Origin: Alphaproteobacteria bacterium
GTDB lineage: Bacteria; Pseudomonadota; Alphaproteobacteria; Rhizobiales; Rhizobiaceae
Reading direction: 5' to 3'
DNA: 23,363 bases
Assembly: GCA_030428345.1 (NCBI GenBank)
Contig: JAUIBM010000002.1
Location: 1-23,363, forward strand
Shown here: one piece after another, positions 1 through 7,084 of the stretch
Layout: the number at the start of each line of letters is the position of its first letter
Numbering within the stretch: the first letter of the stretch is position 1
Translations under genes and position numbers: made by a program
The notes under the pieces: model-generated
Seen by the model: only the letters and a program-made list of their open reading frames with translations
Database searches by the model: none
What the model was told of the DNA's origin: nothing

Positions 1-160
1 CGCCGAAATGGACGCCGAGGCGATCGAGAAGCTCGACGCCGAACTGAAGCTCGGCGGACGCACCGCGCGCGAGGAATGGGCCGAGCAGGCCCGCGAATTG
101 CTCGCCGGCAAGCCGCCGCGCGCCAAGGTGGACCAGAAGGCCGCCGAAGAAGCCGAATAA
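1..160 (+). CDS. rplU: 50S ribosomal protein L21, C-terminal fragment (5' end outside window)
   Basis: Reading from base 2 gives about 52 residues ending EEAE before a TAA at 158-160. The segment is acidic and lysine-rich, with the pattern MDAEAIEKLDAELKLGGR followed by REEWAEQARELLAG. This is not the L21 beta-barrel core. It matches the helix-hairpin-helix-like tail that many alphaproteobacterial L21 proteins carry after the ribosomal domain. L21 binds 23S rRNA in the large subunit. Its identity rests mainly on position, 39 bp upstream of rpmA, since rplU-rpmA is an almost universal bacterial pair. The core L21 domain is upstream of the window and cannot be checked. Confidence 0.85.
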   Translation, partial: AEMDAEAIEKLDAELKLGGRTAREEWAEQARELLAGKPPRAKVDQKAAEEAE

Positions 161-167
161 GTCACTT

Positions 168-180
168 CCCGCCTGGCGGG
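168..180 (+). promoter_or_regulatory. Short GC hairpin in the rplU-rpmA spacer
   Basis: CCCGC, loop CTG, GCGGG lies just before the rpmA ribosome binding site (GAAGGAGAG, 185-193). There is no T-tract, so it is not a terminator. It may be an mRNA structure between the co-transcribed ribosomal protein genes, but five base pairs in GC-rich DNA is weak evidence. Confidence 0.25.
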
Positions 181-199
181 TATCGAAGGAGAGTTCCTC

Positions 200-466
200 A
201 TGGCACACAAGAAAGCAGGCGGTTCCTCGCGCAACGGCCGCGATTCGGAATCCAAGCGCCTCGGCGTCAAGAAGTTCGGCGGCGAATCCGTGATCCCCGG
301 CAACATCCTGATCCGTCAGCGCGGCACGCGCTGGCATCCGGGCGTCAATGTCGGCATCGGCCGCGACCACACCCTGTTCGCAACCGCAGCCGGCAAGGTG
401 GAATTTGCGAAAAAGGCCAACGGCCGTACCTATGTGAACATCGCGCCAGCGGAATCCGCTGACTGA
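200..466 (+). CDS. rpmA: 50S ribosomal protein L27
   Basis: This 88-residue protein has the normal length for L27. It starts MAHKKAGGSSRNGRDSESKR, the very conserved flexible N-terminus that reaches the peptidyl transferase centre and helps place the tRNA acceptor ends. The core follows with GNILIRQRGTRWHPG and DHTLFA. No N-terminal cleavage extension of the Firmicutes type is present. The start is fixed by GAAGGAGAG at 185-193, six bases before the ATG. It is the second gene of the rplU-rpmA operon, and a strong intrinsic terminator follows about 80 bp downstream. Confidence 0.98.
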   Translation: MAHKKAGGSSRNGRDSESKRLGVKKFGGESVIPGNILIRQRGTRWHPGVNVGIGRDHTLFATAAGKVEFAKKANGRTYVNIAPAESAD

Positions 467-544
467 CCCGGCCACCAAGCTGCCGGCGTCCCAAGACCCC
501 GGCAGCGGCCAAGGCCAAGCCAAGAACCGGCAAGCCGGACAAGC

Positions 545-572
545 GGGGAGATGGGACGCCATCTCCCCTTTT
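545..572 (+). terminator. Rho-independent terminator of rplU-rpmA
   Basis: A perfect 10-bp stem GGGGAGATGG / CCATCTCCCC (545-554 with 559-568) has a GACG loop and is followed at once by TTTT (569-572). It ends the ribosomal operon. The next gene starts only 18 bp later with its own GGAGGAA at 581-587, so that gene either depends on read-through or has a promoter within this short spacer. A weaker hairpin, CTGCCGG/CCGGCAG (480-486 with 499-505), lies upstream in the same gap. Confidence 0.92.
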
Positions 573-590
573 GCGTTTCGGGAGGAACCG

Positions 591-1229
591 ATGACCACGC
601 AAGCAATGCCCGACCCCGCAATGCCGCACACCGAGGCGCGCGGCGCCCATGGCGACATGTCCTTGCCGCCGATGAAGCTGAACAGCCCGGTCATCGAGAC
701 CGGGAGGCTGCTGCTGCGCCCGCCGCACGAGAACGACCTCGACGATCTGGTGCGCCTCGCCGACAACCGTTCGGTCGCCAGCATGCTGGGCTCCATGCCC
801 CATCCCTATACCAGCGCCGACGCGGCCGAATTTCTGGCGCGCAACCGCGCCGGGGGCAAGGGCGACAGCGTCTATGCGATCACCCTGGCGGGCACTGGCG
901 AATTCATGGGCGTGTGCGCCCTGCACGAGGACAAGCGGCGCTTCGAGCTGCCATTCATCGGCTACTGGCTGGGCCAGCCCTATTGGGGCTTCGGCTATGC
1001 GACGGAGGCCGCGCGCGGCATGGTCGACCTGTTCTTCAAGGTCACCAGCGGCGAGACGCTGATGATTTCATGCCGCGTCGACAATCCCGCCTCGCGCAGG
1101 GTGATCGAGAAATGCGGCGGCCGGTACTGGAAGTCTGGCGAAGCGTTCAACCGCTCCATCGGCGAGACGCAGAAGCTGGATCATTTCCGGATCGATCGCA
1201 GCGATTGGATGCGGGCGGCGGCGGAGTGA
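591..1229 (+). CDS. GNAT N-acetyltransferase, RimJ/RimL type
   Basis: This 212-residue protein belongs to the GNAT fold group that transfers acetyl from acetyl-CoA to an amine, often the N-terminus of a ribosomal protein or a small molecule. After a proline- and alanine-rich leader of about 30 residues comes the typical opening IETGRLLLRPPHENDLDDLVRLADN. The acetyl-CoA-binding loop is YWGFGYATEAARGM, and DNPASRRVIEKCGGRY is the usual RimJ/RimL motif B. The ATG has a strong GGAGGAA four bases before it. A GNAT gene next to rpmA is common in Hyphomicrobiales, which fits a ribosome-linked target, but the substrate cannot be read from the sequence. Confidence 0.9.
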   Translation: MTTQAMPDPAMPHTEARGAHGDMSLPPMKLNSPVIETGRLLLRPPHENDLDDLVRLADNRSVASMLGSMPHPYTSADAAEFLARNRAGGKGDSVYAITLAGTGEFMGVCALHEDKRRFELPFIGYWLGQPYWGFGYATEAARGMVDLFFKVTSGETLMISCRVDNPASRRVIEKCGGRYWKSGEAFNRSIGETQKLDHFRIDRSDWMRAAAE

Positions 1230-1243
1230 ACATGACCCTCGCC

Positions 1244-2062
1244 CTACCCGATCGTCAGCCAGACCGGCTTGTGATCCGAGCCCATGGCCGCCGCGTCGAT
1301 CCGGCAATCGCCGATTCGCGCCGCGAGGTCCGGATTGGCGAAGCAATGGTCGAGCCGCTTGCCCGGCTCCAGGCCCTTCGGGTCGGCCCAGCTCGGGCCC
1401 GGCGCGGCGGCGCTTGCATCGACGATCGCGCCGTCCGCCAGCATGGCTTCATGTTCGGGCGAGCCGGGCATGAAGTTGAAATCGCCCATCAGCAGGAAGT
1501 CGCGCGGCAGCGGCAGTTCCGGAAAGCCGAATTCGCCAAGGCCGGTGATCGCGCCGCCATCGCGGCCGAAATCGAGGGCAATCGACCTGAGCGCGGCGAT
1601 CTGGGCCAGGCGCTCCCCTGTGTCGATGTGGTCGAGATGCACGCTGTAGAAGCGGATCGCCCCCTGCGGGGTCGCCACCAGCGCCTCCAGCGCGCCGCGC
1701 TGAAGGTTGAGCCGGCTGGTGCGCATGCCGCGCGGCAGCAGGTGCCCGCGCGTCGCGGTCAGGGGCCATCGCGAGATCACCATGTTACCGAACTGGAAGC
1801 GCTTCTCCTGCGCCCGTCCGTCGACCACGACGCTGCCGAAATCGACATCGGCCGGAAAATGCGTCGCGGCGAAGCGATCGGGGAAGGCGTGCGTAAGGCC
1901 GGCGGCAAGGTCCGCGCCGCCATTCCACGGCGCCCCGCGCGTGACCTCCTGCAGCGCGATCACGTCGGCCTCGGCCACCGCGTCGACAATGCGGGCGAGA
2001 TCGTAGCGGCCGTCCATGCCGACGCCATACTGGATATTGTAGCTCACACAACGGATCGCCAT
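1244..2062 (-). CDS. Endonuclease/exonuclease/phosphatase (EEP) family hydrolase
   Basis: This 272-residue protein has the EEP (DNase I / exonuclease III / phosphoesterase) fold. Motifs appear in order: SYNIQYG near the N-terminus, ALQEV with the metal-binding Glu, SVHLDH with a catalytic His, GDFNFMPGS with the Asp/Asn pair, and the terminal SDHKPV with the last Asp-His. All the catalytic positions seem intact, so it should be an active metal-dependent phosphodiesterase or phosphatase. No signal peptide is visible, so it is probably cytoplasmic. The substrate (nucleic acid, phosphoinositide or other) is not predictable. The start has AAGGAGA at 2067-2073. The gene converges on the acetyltransferase with a 14-bp gap and is divergent from obgE. 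Confidence 0.9.
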   Translation of the reverse strand: MAIRCVSYNIQYGVGMDGRYDLARIVDAVAEADVIALQEVTRGAPWNGGADLAAGLTHAFPDRFAATHFPADVDFGSVVVDGRAQEKRFQFGNMVISRWPLTATRGHLLPRGMRTSRLNLQRGALEALVATPQGAIRFYSVHLDHIDTGERLAQIAALRSIALDFGRDGGAITGLGEFGFPELPLPRDFLLMGDFNFMPGSPEHEAMLADGAIVDASAAAPGPSWADPKGLEPGKRLDHCFANPDLAARIGDCRIDAAAMGSDHKPVWLTIG

Positions 2063-2145
2063 GCTGTCTCCTTGTCGGGGCTGTCGCGGTCGGGCCCGGT
2101 TTCGGGTAGGAACAGCGCTGTGTAAAGCGCGGAAATGGTCATGCG

Positions 2146-3183
2146 ATGAAGTTCCTGGACGAGGCGAAGATTTATGTGCGCTCCGGCGATGGCGGGGCCG
2201 GCGCGGTTTCGTTCCGGCGCGAGAAGTTCATCGAGTTCGGCGGGCCGGACGGCGGCAATGGCGGGCGCGGCGGCGATGTCTGGGTCGAGGTCGTCTCCGG
2301 GCTCAACACGCTGATCGACTACCGCTACCAGCAGCACTTCAAGGCCAAGACCGGCATGCACGGCATGGGCCGCAACCGCAACGGCCCCAAGGGCGGCGAC
2401 GTGGTGCTCAAGGTGCCGGAAGGCACGCAGATCTTCGAGGAAGACGGCGAGACGCTGATTGTCGACCTCACCCGGATCGGCGAGCGCTTCCTGCTGGCCA
2501 AGGGCGGCAATGGCGGCTTCGGCAACGCCCATTTCAAGGGGCCGGTCAACCAGGCCCCGCGCCACGCCAATCCCGGCCAGGAGGGCATCGAGCGCACGAT
2601 CTGGCTGCAGCTGAAGCTGATCGCCGACGCCGGCGTCGTCGGCCTGCCCAATGCCGGCAAGTCCACTTTCCTGGCCAGCGTCTCGGCCGCCAAGCCGAAA
2701 ATCGCCGATTACCCCTTCACCACGCTGCATCCCAATCTGGGCGTCGCCGCCGTCGACGGGCGCGAATTCGTCATCGCCGACATTCCCGGCCTGATCGAGG
2801 GCGCGCATGAGGGCGTGGGCATCGGCGACCGTTTCCTCGGCCATGTCGAGCGCACCCGCGTGCTGCTGCATCTGGTGTCGGGCATGGAGGAAGATGTCGG
2901 CGAGGCCTATCGGGTGGTTCGCCACGAGCTTGCCGCCTATGGTCACGCTCTTGAGGACAAGCCGGAGATCGTCGCCCTGTCGCAGGTCGACGCCTTGTCG
3001 GCCGACGAAAAGGCGACCAAGCTCAAGCAATTGGGCAAGGCGAGCGGCAAGCGCCCCCTGGCCTTGTCGTCGGTCAGCCGGGAAGGCGTCGAAGCCGTGC
3101 TTCGCGCCCTGCTGGCAACCATGAGCGGCGACGAGGACGAGGCGGCAAAGGCGCGGGAGAGCGAGAGATGGCAGCCTCTGTGA
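2146..3183 (+). CDS. obgE: GTPase Obg/CgtA, 50S ribosome assembly
   Basis: This is a 345-residue Obg GTPase. Residues 1 to about 158 form the glycine-rich Obg domain (GDGGAGAVSFRREKF, GPDGGNGGRGGDV). The G domain follows, with G1 GLPNAGKST at 166-174, G2 around FTTLHPN (191-197) and G3 DIPG at 212-215. The G4 base-recognition motif, normally NKxD, reads SQVD (279-282). There is no C-terminal OCT domain and the protein ends in a charged tail, as is usual for this order. Obg binds the 50S particle late in assembly and links growth to the stringent response. The ATG has only a weak GGAAA upstream. The 3' end overlaps proB by 16 bp. Confidence 0.97.
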   Translation: MKFLDEAKIYVRSGDGGAGAVSFRREKFIEFGGPDGGNGGRGGDVWVEVVSGLNTLIDYRYQQHFKAKTGMHGMGRNRNGPKGGDVVLKVPEGTQIFEEDGETLIVDLTRIGERFLLAKGGNGGFGNAHFKGPVNQAPRHANPGQEGIERTIWLQLKLIADAGVVGLPNAGKSTFLASVSAAKPKIADYPFTTLHPNLGVAAVDGREFVIADIPGLIEGAHEGVGIGDRFLGHVERTRVLLHLVSGMEEDVGEAYRVVRHELAAYGHALEDKPEIVALSQVDALSADEKATKLKQLGKASGKRPLALSSVSREGVEAVLRALLATMSGDEDEAAKARESERWQPL

Positions 3184-4340
3184 CACGGCTTTCGGCGCAT
3201 AAATCGATCGTCATCAAGATCGGATCGGCGCTGCTGGTCGATCGCGAGAGCGGCCTGCGCGCCGACTGGCTCGCCTCGGTGGCGGCCGATATCGCCACCC
3301 TCAGCAAGGCCGGCAAGCAGGTGCTGGTCGTCACCTCCGGCGCGATCGCGCTGGGCCGCACCACCTTGCGCCTGCCGCGCGGCGCGCTGAAGCTGGAGGA
3401 AAGCCAGGCGGCGGCGGCCTGCGGCCAGATTTCCCTTGCCCGCGCCTGGGAGCAGGCGCTTGGCGCGCACGCCATAACCGCCGGCCAGATCCTGCTCACC
3501 CTGTCCGACACCGAGGAACGTCGGCGCTATCTCAATGCGCGCGCCACGCTTTCGACCTTGCTCCGGCTCGGCGCGGTGCCGGTGATCAATGAGAACGACA
3601 CGATCGCCACTTCCGAGATCCGCTATGGCGACAATGACCGGCTGGCGGCGCGCGTCGCCACCATGATCGGCGCCGATCTGCTGATCCTGCTCTCCGACAT
3701 CGACGGATTGTACACCGCCCCGCCCCATCTCGACCCCGCCGCCGAATTCGTGCCGCATGTGGCGGCGATCACGCCGCAGATCGAGGCGATGGCCGGTTCC
3801 GCCGGCACCGAACTCTCGCGCGGCGGCATGGTCACCAAGATCGCGGCCGGCCGCATCGCGACGGCGGCGGGCACCGCCATGGTCATCGCGTCCGGAAAGC
3901 GCCTGCACCCCGTCGCCGCGCTCGCCGCCGGCGAACGCGCCACCTGGTTCGCCGCCAATGGCAACCCGGTGACCGCACGCAAGAAGTGGATATCGGGCCA
4001 GTTGGGAGTGGCCGGCTCGATCGTCGTCGACGCGGGCGCGATTTCCGCGCTCGCCAACGGCAAGAGCCTGTTGCCCGCCGGCGTGCGCTCGGTGGAAGGC
4101 GATTTCTCGCGCGGCGATGTCGTGCTGGTATGCGGCCCGGACGGTCTGGAGATCGGCCGGGGCATGATCGCCTATGATTCGGGCGACGCGGCCCGCATCG
4201 CCGGCCACAGATCGGCCCGCATCGCGGAAATCCTGGGCTTTGCGGGCCGCAGCGAAATGATCCACCGCGACGATCTGGTTATGAAGCCGGTCGCCGCCTC
4301 AGAACCGGTGCTGGTCGGGGAGATCGAGAACAATGTCTGA
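3168..4340 (+). CDS. proB: Glutamate 5-kinase with C-terminal PUA domain
   Basis: This 390-residue enzyme phosphorylates glutamate on the gamma-carboxyl with ATP, the first and usually proline-inhibited step of proline synthesis. The amino-acid-kinase domain starts at IVIKIGSALLVD and includes VVTSGAIALGR, NENDTIAT, YGDNDRLAARVA and LLILLSDIDGLY. RGGMVTKIAAGRIAT is the conserved ATP-site segment. From about residue 280 the protein continues into a PUA domain (GAISALANGKSLLPAGV, FSRGDVVLV). The ATG at 3168 lies inside the end of obgE. The 3' end overlaps proA by 8 bp, so translation of the three genes is probably coupled. Confidence 0.97.
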   Translation: MAASVTRLSAHKSIVIKIGSALLVDRESGLRADWLASVAADIATLSKAGKQVLVVTSGAIALGRTTLRLPRGALKLEESQAAAACGQISLARAWEQALGAHAITAGQILLTLSDTEERRRYLNARATLSTLLRLGAVPVINENDTIATSEIRYGDNDRLAARVATMIGADLLILLSDIDGLYTAPPHLDPAAEFVPHVAAITPQIEAMAGSAGTELSRGGMVTKIAAGRIATAAGTAMVIASGKRLHPVAALAAGERATWFAANGNPVTARKKWISGQLGVAGSIVVDAGAISALANGKSLLPAGVRSVEGDFSRGDVVLVCGPDGLEIGRGMIAYDSGDAARIAGHRSARIAEILGFAGRSEMIHRDDLVMKPVAASEPVLVGEIENNV

Positions 4341-5622
4341 GAATGTCGCAGCACTGCAGGCCGGGGACGTCGCCGAACTGATGTCGGCCATCGGCAGGCG
4401 CGCCCGCGCCGCCGCCCGCGCGATCGCCACCGCCAGCGCGCAACGCAAGAATGACGCGCTCGAGGCCATGGCCGATGCGCTGGTCGCCAGCCGGCAGGCC
4501 ATTCTGGACGCCAACGCCATCGACATGGCCGCGGGAAGCAAGTCCGGGCTGACCGACGCCTTGCTCGACCGGCTGAAGCTGACCGACGCCCGCATCGCCG
4601 ACATGGCCGCGGGCCTGCGCGCGATCGCCGCCCTGCCCGATCCGGTGAACGAGGTCATCGCCGCCTGGGACCGGCCGAACGGCCTGCATATCGAGCGCGT
4701 CCGCACGCCGCTCGGCGTCATCGGCGTCATCTTCGAGAGCCGCCCCAATGTGACGGCGGATGCCGGCGGGCTGTGCCTCAAATCCGGAAACGCCGCCATC
4801 CTGCGCGGCGGATCGGATTCCTGGCATTCCACCCGCGCCATTCACGCCTGCCTGTCGAAGGGACTCGAGGCGGCCGGCCTGCCCGCCGACGCCATCCAGA
4901 TCGTGCCGACCACCGACCGCGCCGCCGTGGGCGAAATGCTGCGCGGGCTGGGCGGCAATATCGACGTCATCGTGCCGCGCGGCGGGCGCAGCCTGGTCGA
5001 ACGGGTCCAGAACGAGGCGCGCGTTCCCGTCTTTGCGCATCTGGAGGGTCTGTGCCATGTCTATATCGACGCCAGCGCCCGGCTCGACATAGCGATCGAG
5101 GTAACCTTGAACTCCAAGATGCGCCGCACCGGCGTCTGCGGATCGGCGGAAACCCTGCTGGTCGACCGCGCCTGTGCGGCGACCCATCTGGTTCCCGTTC
5201 TCGACGCGCTTTCAGCGGCCGGATGCGAAATCCGGGGATCACGGGAGGTGTGCGAAGCCTTCCCCGCGGCCATCGCCGCCACCGAAAAGGACTGGGAGAC
5301 GGAATATCTCGCCCCCATTGTCGCGGTGAAGCTGGTCGACGGCGTCGATGGCGCCATCGACCATATCGGCAAATGGTCGTCCCACCACACCGAGGCGATC
5401 ATCGCCGAGGATACGGCGGCGGTCGAGAAATTCTTCGCCGAGATCGATTCGGCGATTCTGCTGCACAACGCCTCGACGCAGTTCGCCGATGGCGGCGAGT
5501 TCGGCATGGGCGCGGAGATCGGCATCGCCACCGGCAAGATGCATGCGCGCGGCCCGGTCGGGGTGGAGCAATTGACTTCGTTCAACTACCGGGTCCGCGG
5601 CAGCGGCCAGATCCGGCCCTGA
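4333..5622 (+). CDS. proA: Gamma-glutamyl phosphate reductase
   Basis: This 429-residue NADPH-dependent reductase turns glutamyl-5-phosphate into glutamate-5-semialdehyde, the second step of proline synthesis. It has the aldehyde-dehydrogenase-like fold. Visible motifs are GVIGVIFESRPNVTADAG, LKSGNAAILRGG and VPRGG. The catalytic cysteine is in LEGLCHVYIDA (Cys241), and the end has ASTQFADGGEFGMGAEIGI. Its length is normal for the family. It overlaps proB and, with it, channels the unstable acyl phosphate. nadD begins 14 bp after its stop. Confidence 0.97.
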   Translation: MSENVAALQAGDVAELMSAIGRRARAAARAIATASAQRKNDALEAMADALVASRQAILDANAIDMAAGSKSGLTDALLDRLKLTDARIADMAAGLRAIAALPDPVNEVIAAWDRPNGLHIERVRTPLGVIGVIFESRPNVTADAGGLCLKSGNAAILRGGSDSWHSTRAIHACLSKGLEAAGLPADAIQIVPTTDRAAVGEMLRGLGGNIDVIVPRGGRSLVERVQNEARVPVFAHLEGLCHVYIDASARLDIAIEVTLNSKMRRTGVCGSAETLLVDRACAATHLVPVLDALSAAGCEIRGSREVCEAFPAAIAATEKDWETEYLAPIVAVKLVDGVDGAIDHIGKWSSHHTEAIIAEDTAAVEKFFAEIDSAILLHNASTQFADGGEFGMGAEIGIATGKMHARGPVGVEQLTSFNYRVRGSGQIRP

Positions 5623-5636
5623 AGCCGGGGCCGGGA

Positions 5637-6302
5637 ATGACGAAAGCAAGGTGGGACCCGGCTTCGCCTTCTGCGCTGACCCAGGCCCTGAAAATGCCCC
5701 ATGTCGAGCCGGGAATGCGGATCGGCCTCCTGGGCGGCTCGTTCAATCCCCCGCATGAGGGCCATTTGAACGCCAGCCTGATCGCGCTGTCCCGGCTCGG
5801 GCTCGACCGGCTGTGGTGGATCGTCACGCCGGGCAATCCGCTGAAGGACGCCAGCGAGCTCGAGGGCCTGGAGCAGCGCCTGGCGCTCTCGCGGCGCATG
5901 GCCAATCATCCCCGGATCGACATCACCGCCTTCGAGGCGCGCTACAAGGTGCGCTACACCCAGGACACGCTCTCTATCGTGCAACGCACGCACCCGCTGG
6001 TGGACTTCGTCTGGATCATGGGAGCCGACAATCTGGCGAGCTTCCACCGCTGGCAGAACTGGCGGCGCATCGCCGCCATGATGCCTTTCGCGGTGATCGA
6101 CCGGCCCGGTTCGACGCTCTCCAGCCGCTCCGCGCCCGCCGCCATCGCCCTGGCGCGCTGGCGCGTCCCCGAATCGCAGGCAAAGAACCTGGCGGCAATG
6201 CACCCGCCCGCCTGGGTCTTCCTGCATGGACCGCGCTCGCCGCTTTCATCGAGCGCGATTCGCTCGGCCCGCAAGAAATCCGGCCCGCGGCAAAGTCCTT
6301 GA
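5637..6302 (+). CDS. nadD: Nicotinate-nucleotide adenylyltransferase
   Basis: This 221-residue enzyme joins AMP to nicotinate mononucleotide to make deamido-NAD, the step before NAD synthetase. The nucleotidyltransferase signature GGSFNPPHEGH spans residues 33-43. The middle has DTLSIVQ and WIMGADNLASFHRWQNWR, and the second ATP motif is LSSSAIR (usually SST-x-IR). The start used is the ATG at 5637, 14 bp after proA. A shorter start at 5694 (MPHVEPGMRIG) is possible, because the first 27 residues precede the conserved core. nadD followed by rsfS and rlmH is a widely conserved order. Confidence 0.95.
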   Translation: MTKARWDPASPSALTQALKMPHVEPGMRIGLLGGSFNPPHEGHLNASLIALSRLGLDRLWWIVTPGNPLKDASELEGLEQRLALSRRMANHPRIDITAFEARYKVRYTQDTLSIVQRTHPLVDFVWIMGADNLASFHRWQNWRRIAAMMPFAVIDRPGSTLSSRSAPAAIALARWRVPESQAKNLAAMHPPAWVFLHGPRSPLSSSAIRSARKKSGPRQSP

Positions 6303-6347
6303 AAAACAGCTCCGGACACCTTCTTCGCAATGTCACCGAATCGGGGC

Positions 6348-6376
6348 ACTGTTGTATTTGCCGCTTTCAGTATACA
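6348..6376 (+). promoter_or_regulatory. Possible promoter in the nadD-rsfS gap
   Basis: The 150-bp gap is the only AT-richer stretch between 2146 and 6850. It has a TATACA (6371-6376) that resembles a -10 element, with ACTGTT (6348-6353) at a 17-bp spacing as a poor -35. Another candidate, TTGTAT at 6352, is only 13 bp away and too close. ACTGT and ACAGT form a 5-bp inverted pair around it, and TGTCACCG occurs on both sides (6331-6338 and 6397-6404). A promoter here would let rsfS be expressed apart from obgE-proBA-nadD. Confidence 0.3.
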
Positions 6377-6452
6377 GTTTAGGGCAAGTGGCTGATGTCA
6401 CCGGCCGGAGAATGGCCAAGAGCGGCAATAATGCCGTGAAACGCACTGCACA

Positions 6453-6872
6453 GTGAGGAACAAGCTGACTACAGCGATGCAGACGGGAAGCGCCGGGGGC
6501 GCATCCGAACGGACAACGAAGACTGCGCAAAATGCGGTCGGGGCTGTCTTTGAAACAGTGATCGCGAGCCTCGAGGACTCGAAGGCCGAAAATACGATCG
6601 CAATCGACATTCAGGGAAAATCGGCGCTCGGCGACCACATGGTCGTGACATCCGGCCGCTCGCACCGCCACGTGGGAGCGATCGTCGACCATTTGCTGCG
6701 CGACCTCAAGGACAAGGGGCTCGGCACGCCGCGCGTCGAAGGACTGCCCCATTGCGATTGGGTGCTCGTCGATACCGGCGATGTGATCGTGCATGTCTTC
6801 CGCCCGGAAGTGCGCGATTTCTACGCCCTCGAAAAGATGTGGCAGATGCCGGACGCCCGCGAAGTCCACTAG
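6453..6872 (+). CDS. rsfS: Ribosomal silencing factor RsfS
   Basis: This protein of up to 139 residues has the RsfS/Iojap core from about residue 29: VFETVIASLEDSKAENTIAIDIQGKS, DHMVVTSGRSHRHVGAIVDHL, GLPHCDWVLVDTGDVIVHVF and FYALEKMW. RsfS binds L14 on the 50S subunit and blocks subunit joining when nutrients are short. The start is uncertain. GTG at 6453 lacks a Shine-Dalgarno sequence, while ATG at 6477 has GAGGAA 16 bases upstream, which is rather far; both give an N-terminal extension before the core. The stop codon TAG (6870-6872) is the left CTAG end of a palindromic repeat, so the last residues lie at the element boundary. Confidence 0.93.
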   Translation: MRNKLTTAMQTGSAGGASERTTKTAQNAVGAVFETVIASLEDSKAENTIAIDIQGKSALGDHMVVTSGRSHRHVGAIVDHLLRDLKDKGLGTPRVEGLPHCDWVLVDTGDVIVHVFRPEVRDFYALEKMWQMPDAREVH

Positions 6873-6945
6873 TGGTCCGATCATGACATTTGCATCCCGT
6901 TTCAGCAGCATCGAGCGCAAATGTCATGATCTAAAGGACCACTAG
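6869..6945 (+). repeat. Palindromic repeat element, copy 1 (77 bp, CTAG ends)
   Basis: The outer arms CTAGTGGTCC (6869-6878) and GGACCACTAG (6936-6945) pair perfectly. The inner arms GATCATGACATTTGC (6879-6893) and GCAAATGTCATGATC (6917-6931) also pair perfectly over 15 bp. TAAA (6932-6935) is an unpaired bulge on the right arm, and the loop is 23 nt (6894-6916). The left end overlaps the rsfS stop codon. It has no coding capacity, so it is a REP- or MITE-like element rather than a transposon. A related, inverted copy lies 13 bp downstream. Confidence 0.93.
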
Positions 6946-6958
6946 CAACTTTCTGATT

Positions 6959-7037
6959 CTAGTGGAATTTTCGAATTTGACATTTGAGCGACGATGTCGC
7001 TGCAAGCGGGACTCAAATGTCAAATTCATTCCACTAG
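6959..7037 (-). repeat. Palindromic repeat element, copy 2 (79 bp, CTAG ends, inverted)
   Basis: The outer arms CTAGTGGAAT (6959-6968) and ATTCCACTAG (7028-7037) pair over 10 bp. The inner arms 6973-6988 and 7012-7027 pair over 16 bp around the same GACATTTG core. TTTC (6969-6972) is unpaired on the left arm and the loop is 23 nt (6989-7011). Read on the minus strand it has the same order of parts as copy 1, including a bulge ending AAA and a loop with CCCG, CAGC and CATCG, so it is the same family in the opposite orientation. It contains a perfect TTGACA (6977-6982) but no matching -10. Confidence 0.92.
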
Positions 7038-7072
7038 CACTTTTCCAGGAAAGGCGGGGGCGGCTTTTCCGC

Positions 7073-7084
7073 GCGCAATTGCGC
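7073..7084. repeat. 12-bp perfect palindrome upstream of rlmH
   Basis: GCGCAATTGCGC reads the same on both strands and lies about 70 bp before the rlmH start. The surrounding 7038-7155 has no gene. It also holds CTTTTCC/GGAAAG blocks (around 7040-7053 and 7064-7070) that could pair. The palindrome could be a dimeric protein site, but GC-rich DNA gives such short palindromes by chance. Confidence 0.3.

Noticed and set aside
76..462. A 128-codon plus-strand frame over the end of rplU and rpmA
   Set aside because: It is out of frame with both ribosomal proteins and gives an Arg-rich product; L27 is unmistakable in the other frame.
6226..6456. A 76-codon plus-strand frame spanning the end of nadD and the gap before rsfS
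   Set aside because: Its first third is a frame-shifted reading of nadD, there is no ribosome site and no resemblance to a known small protein.
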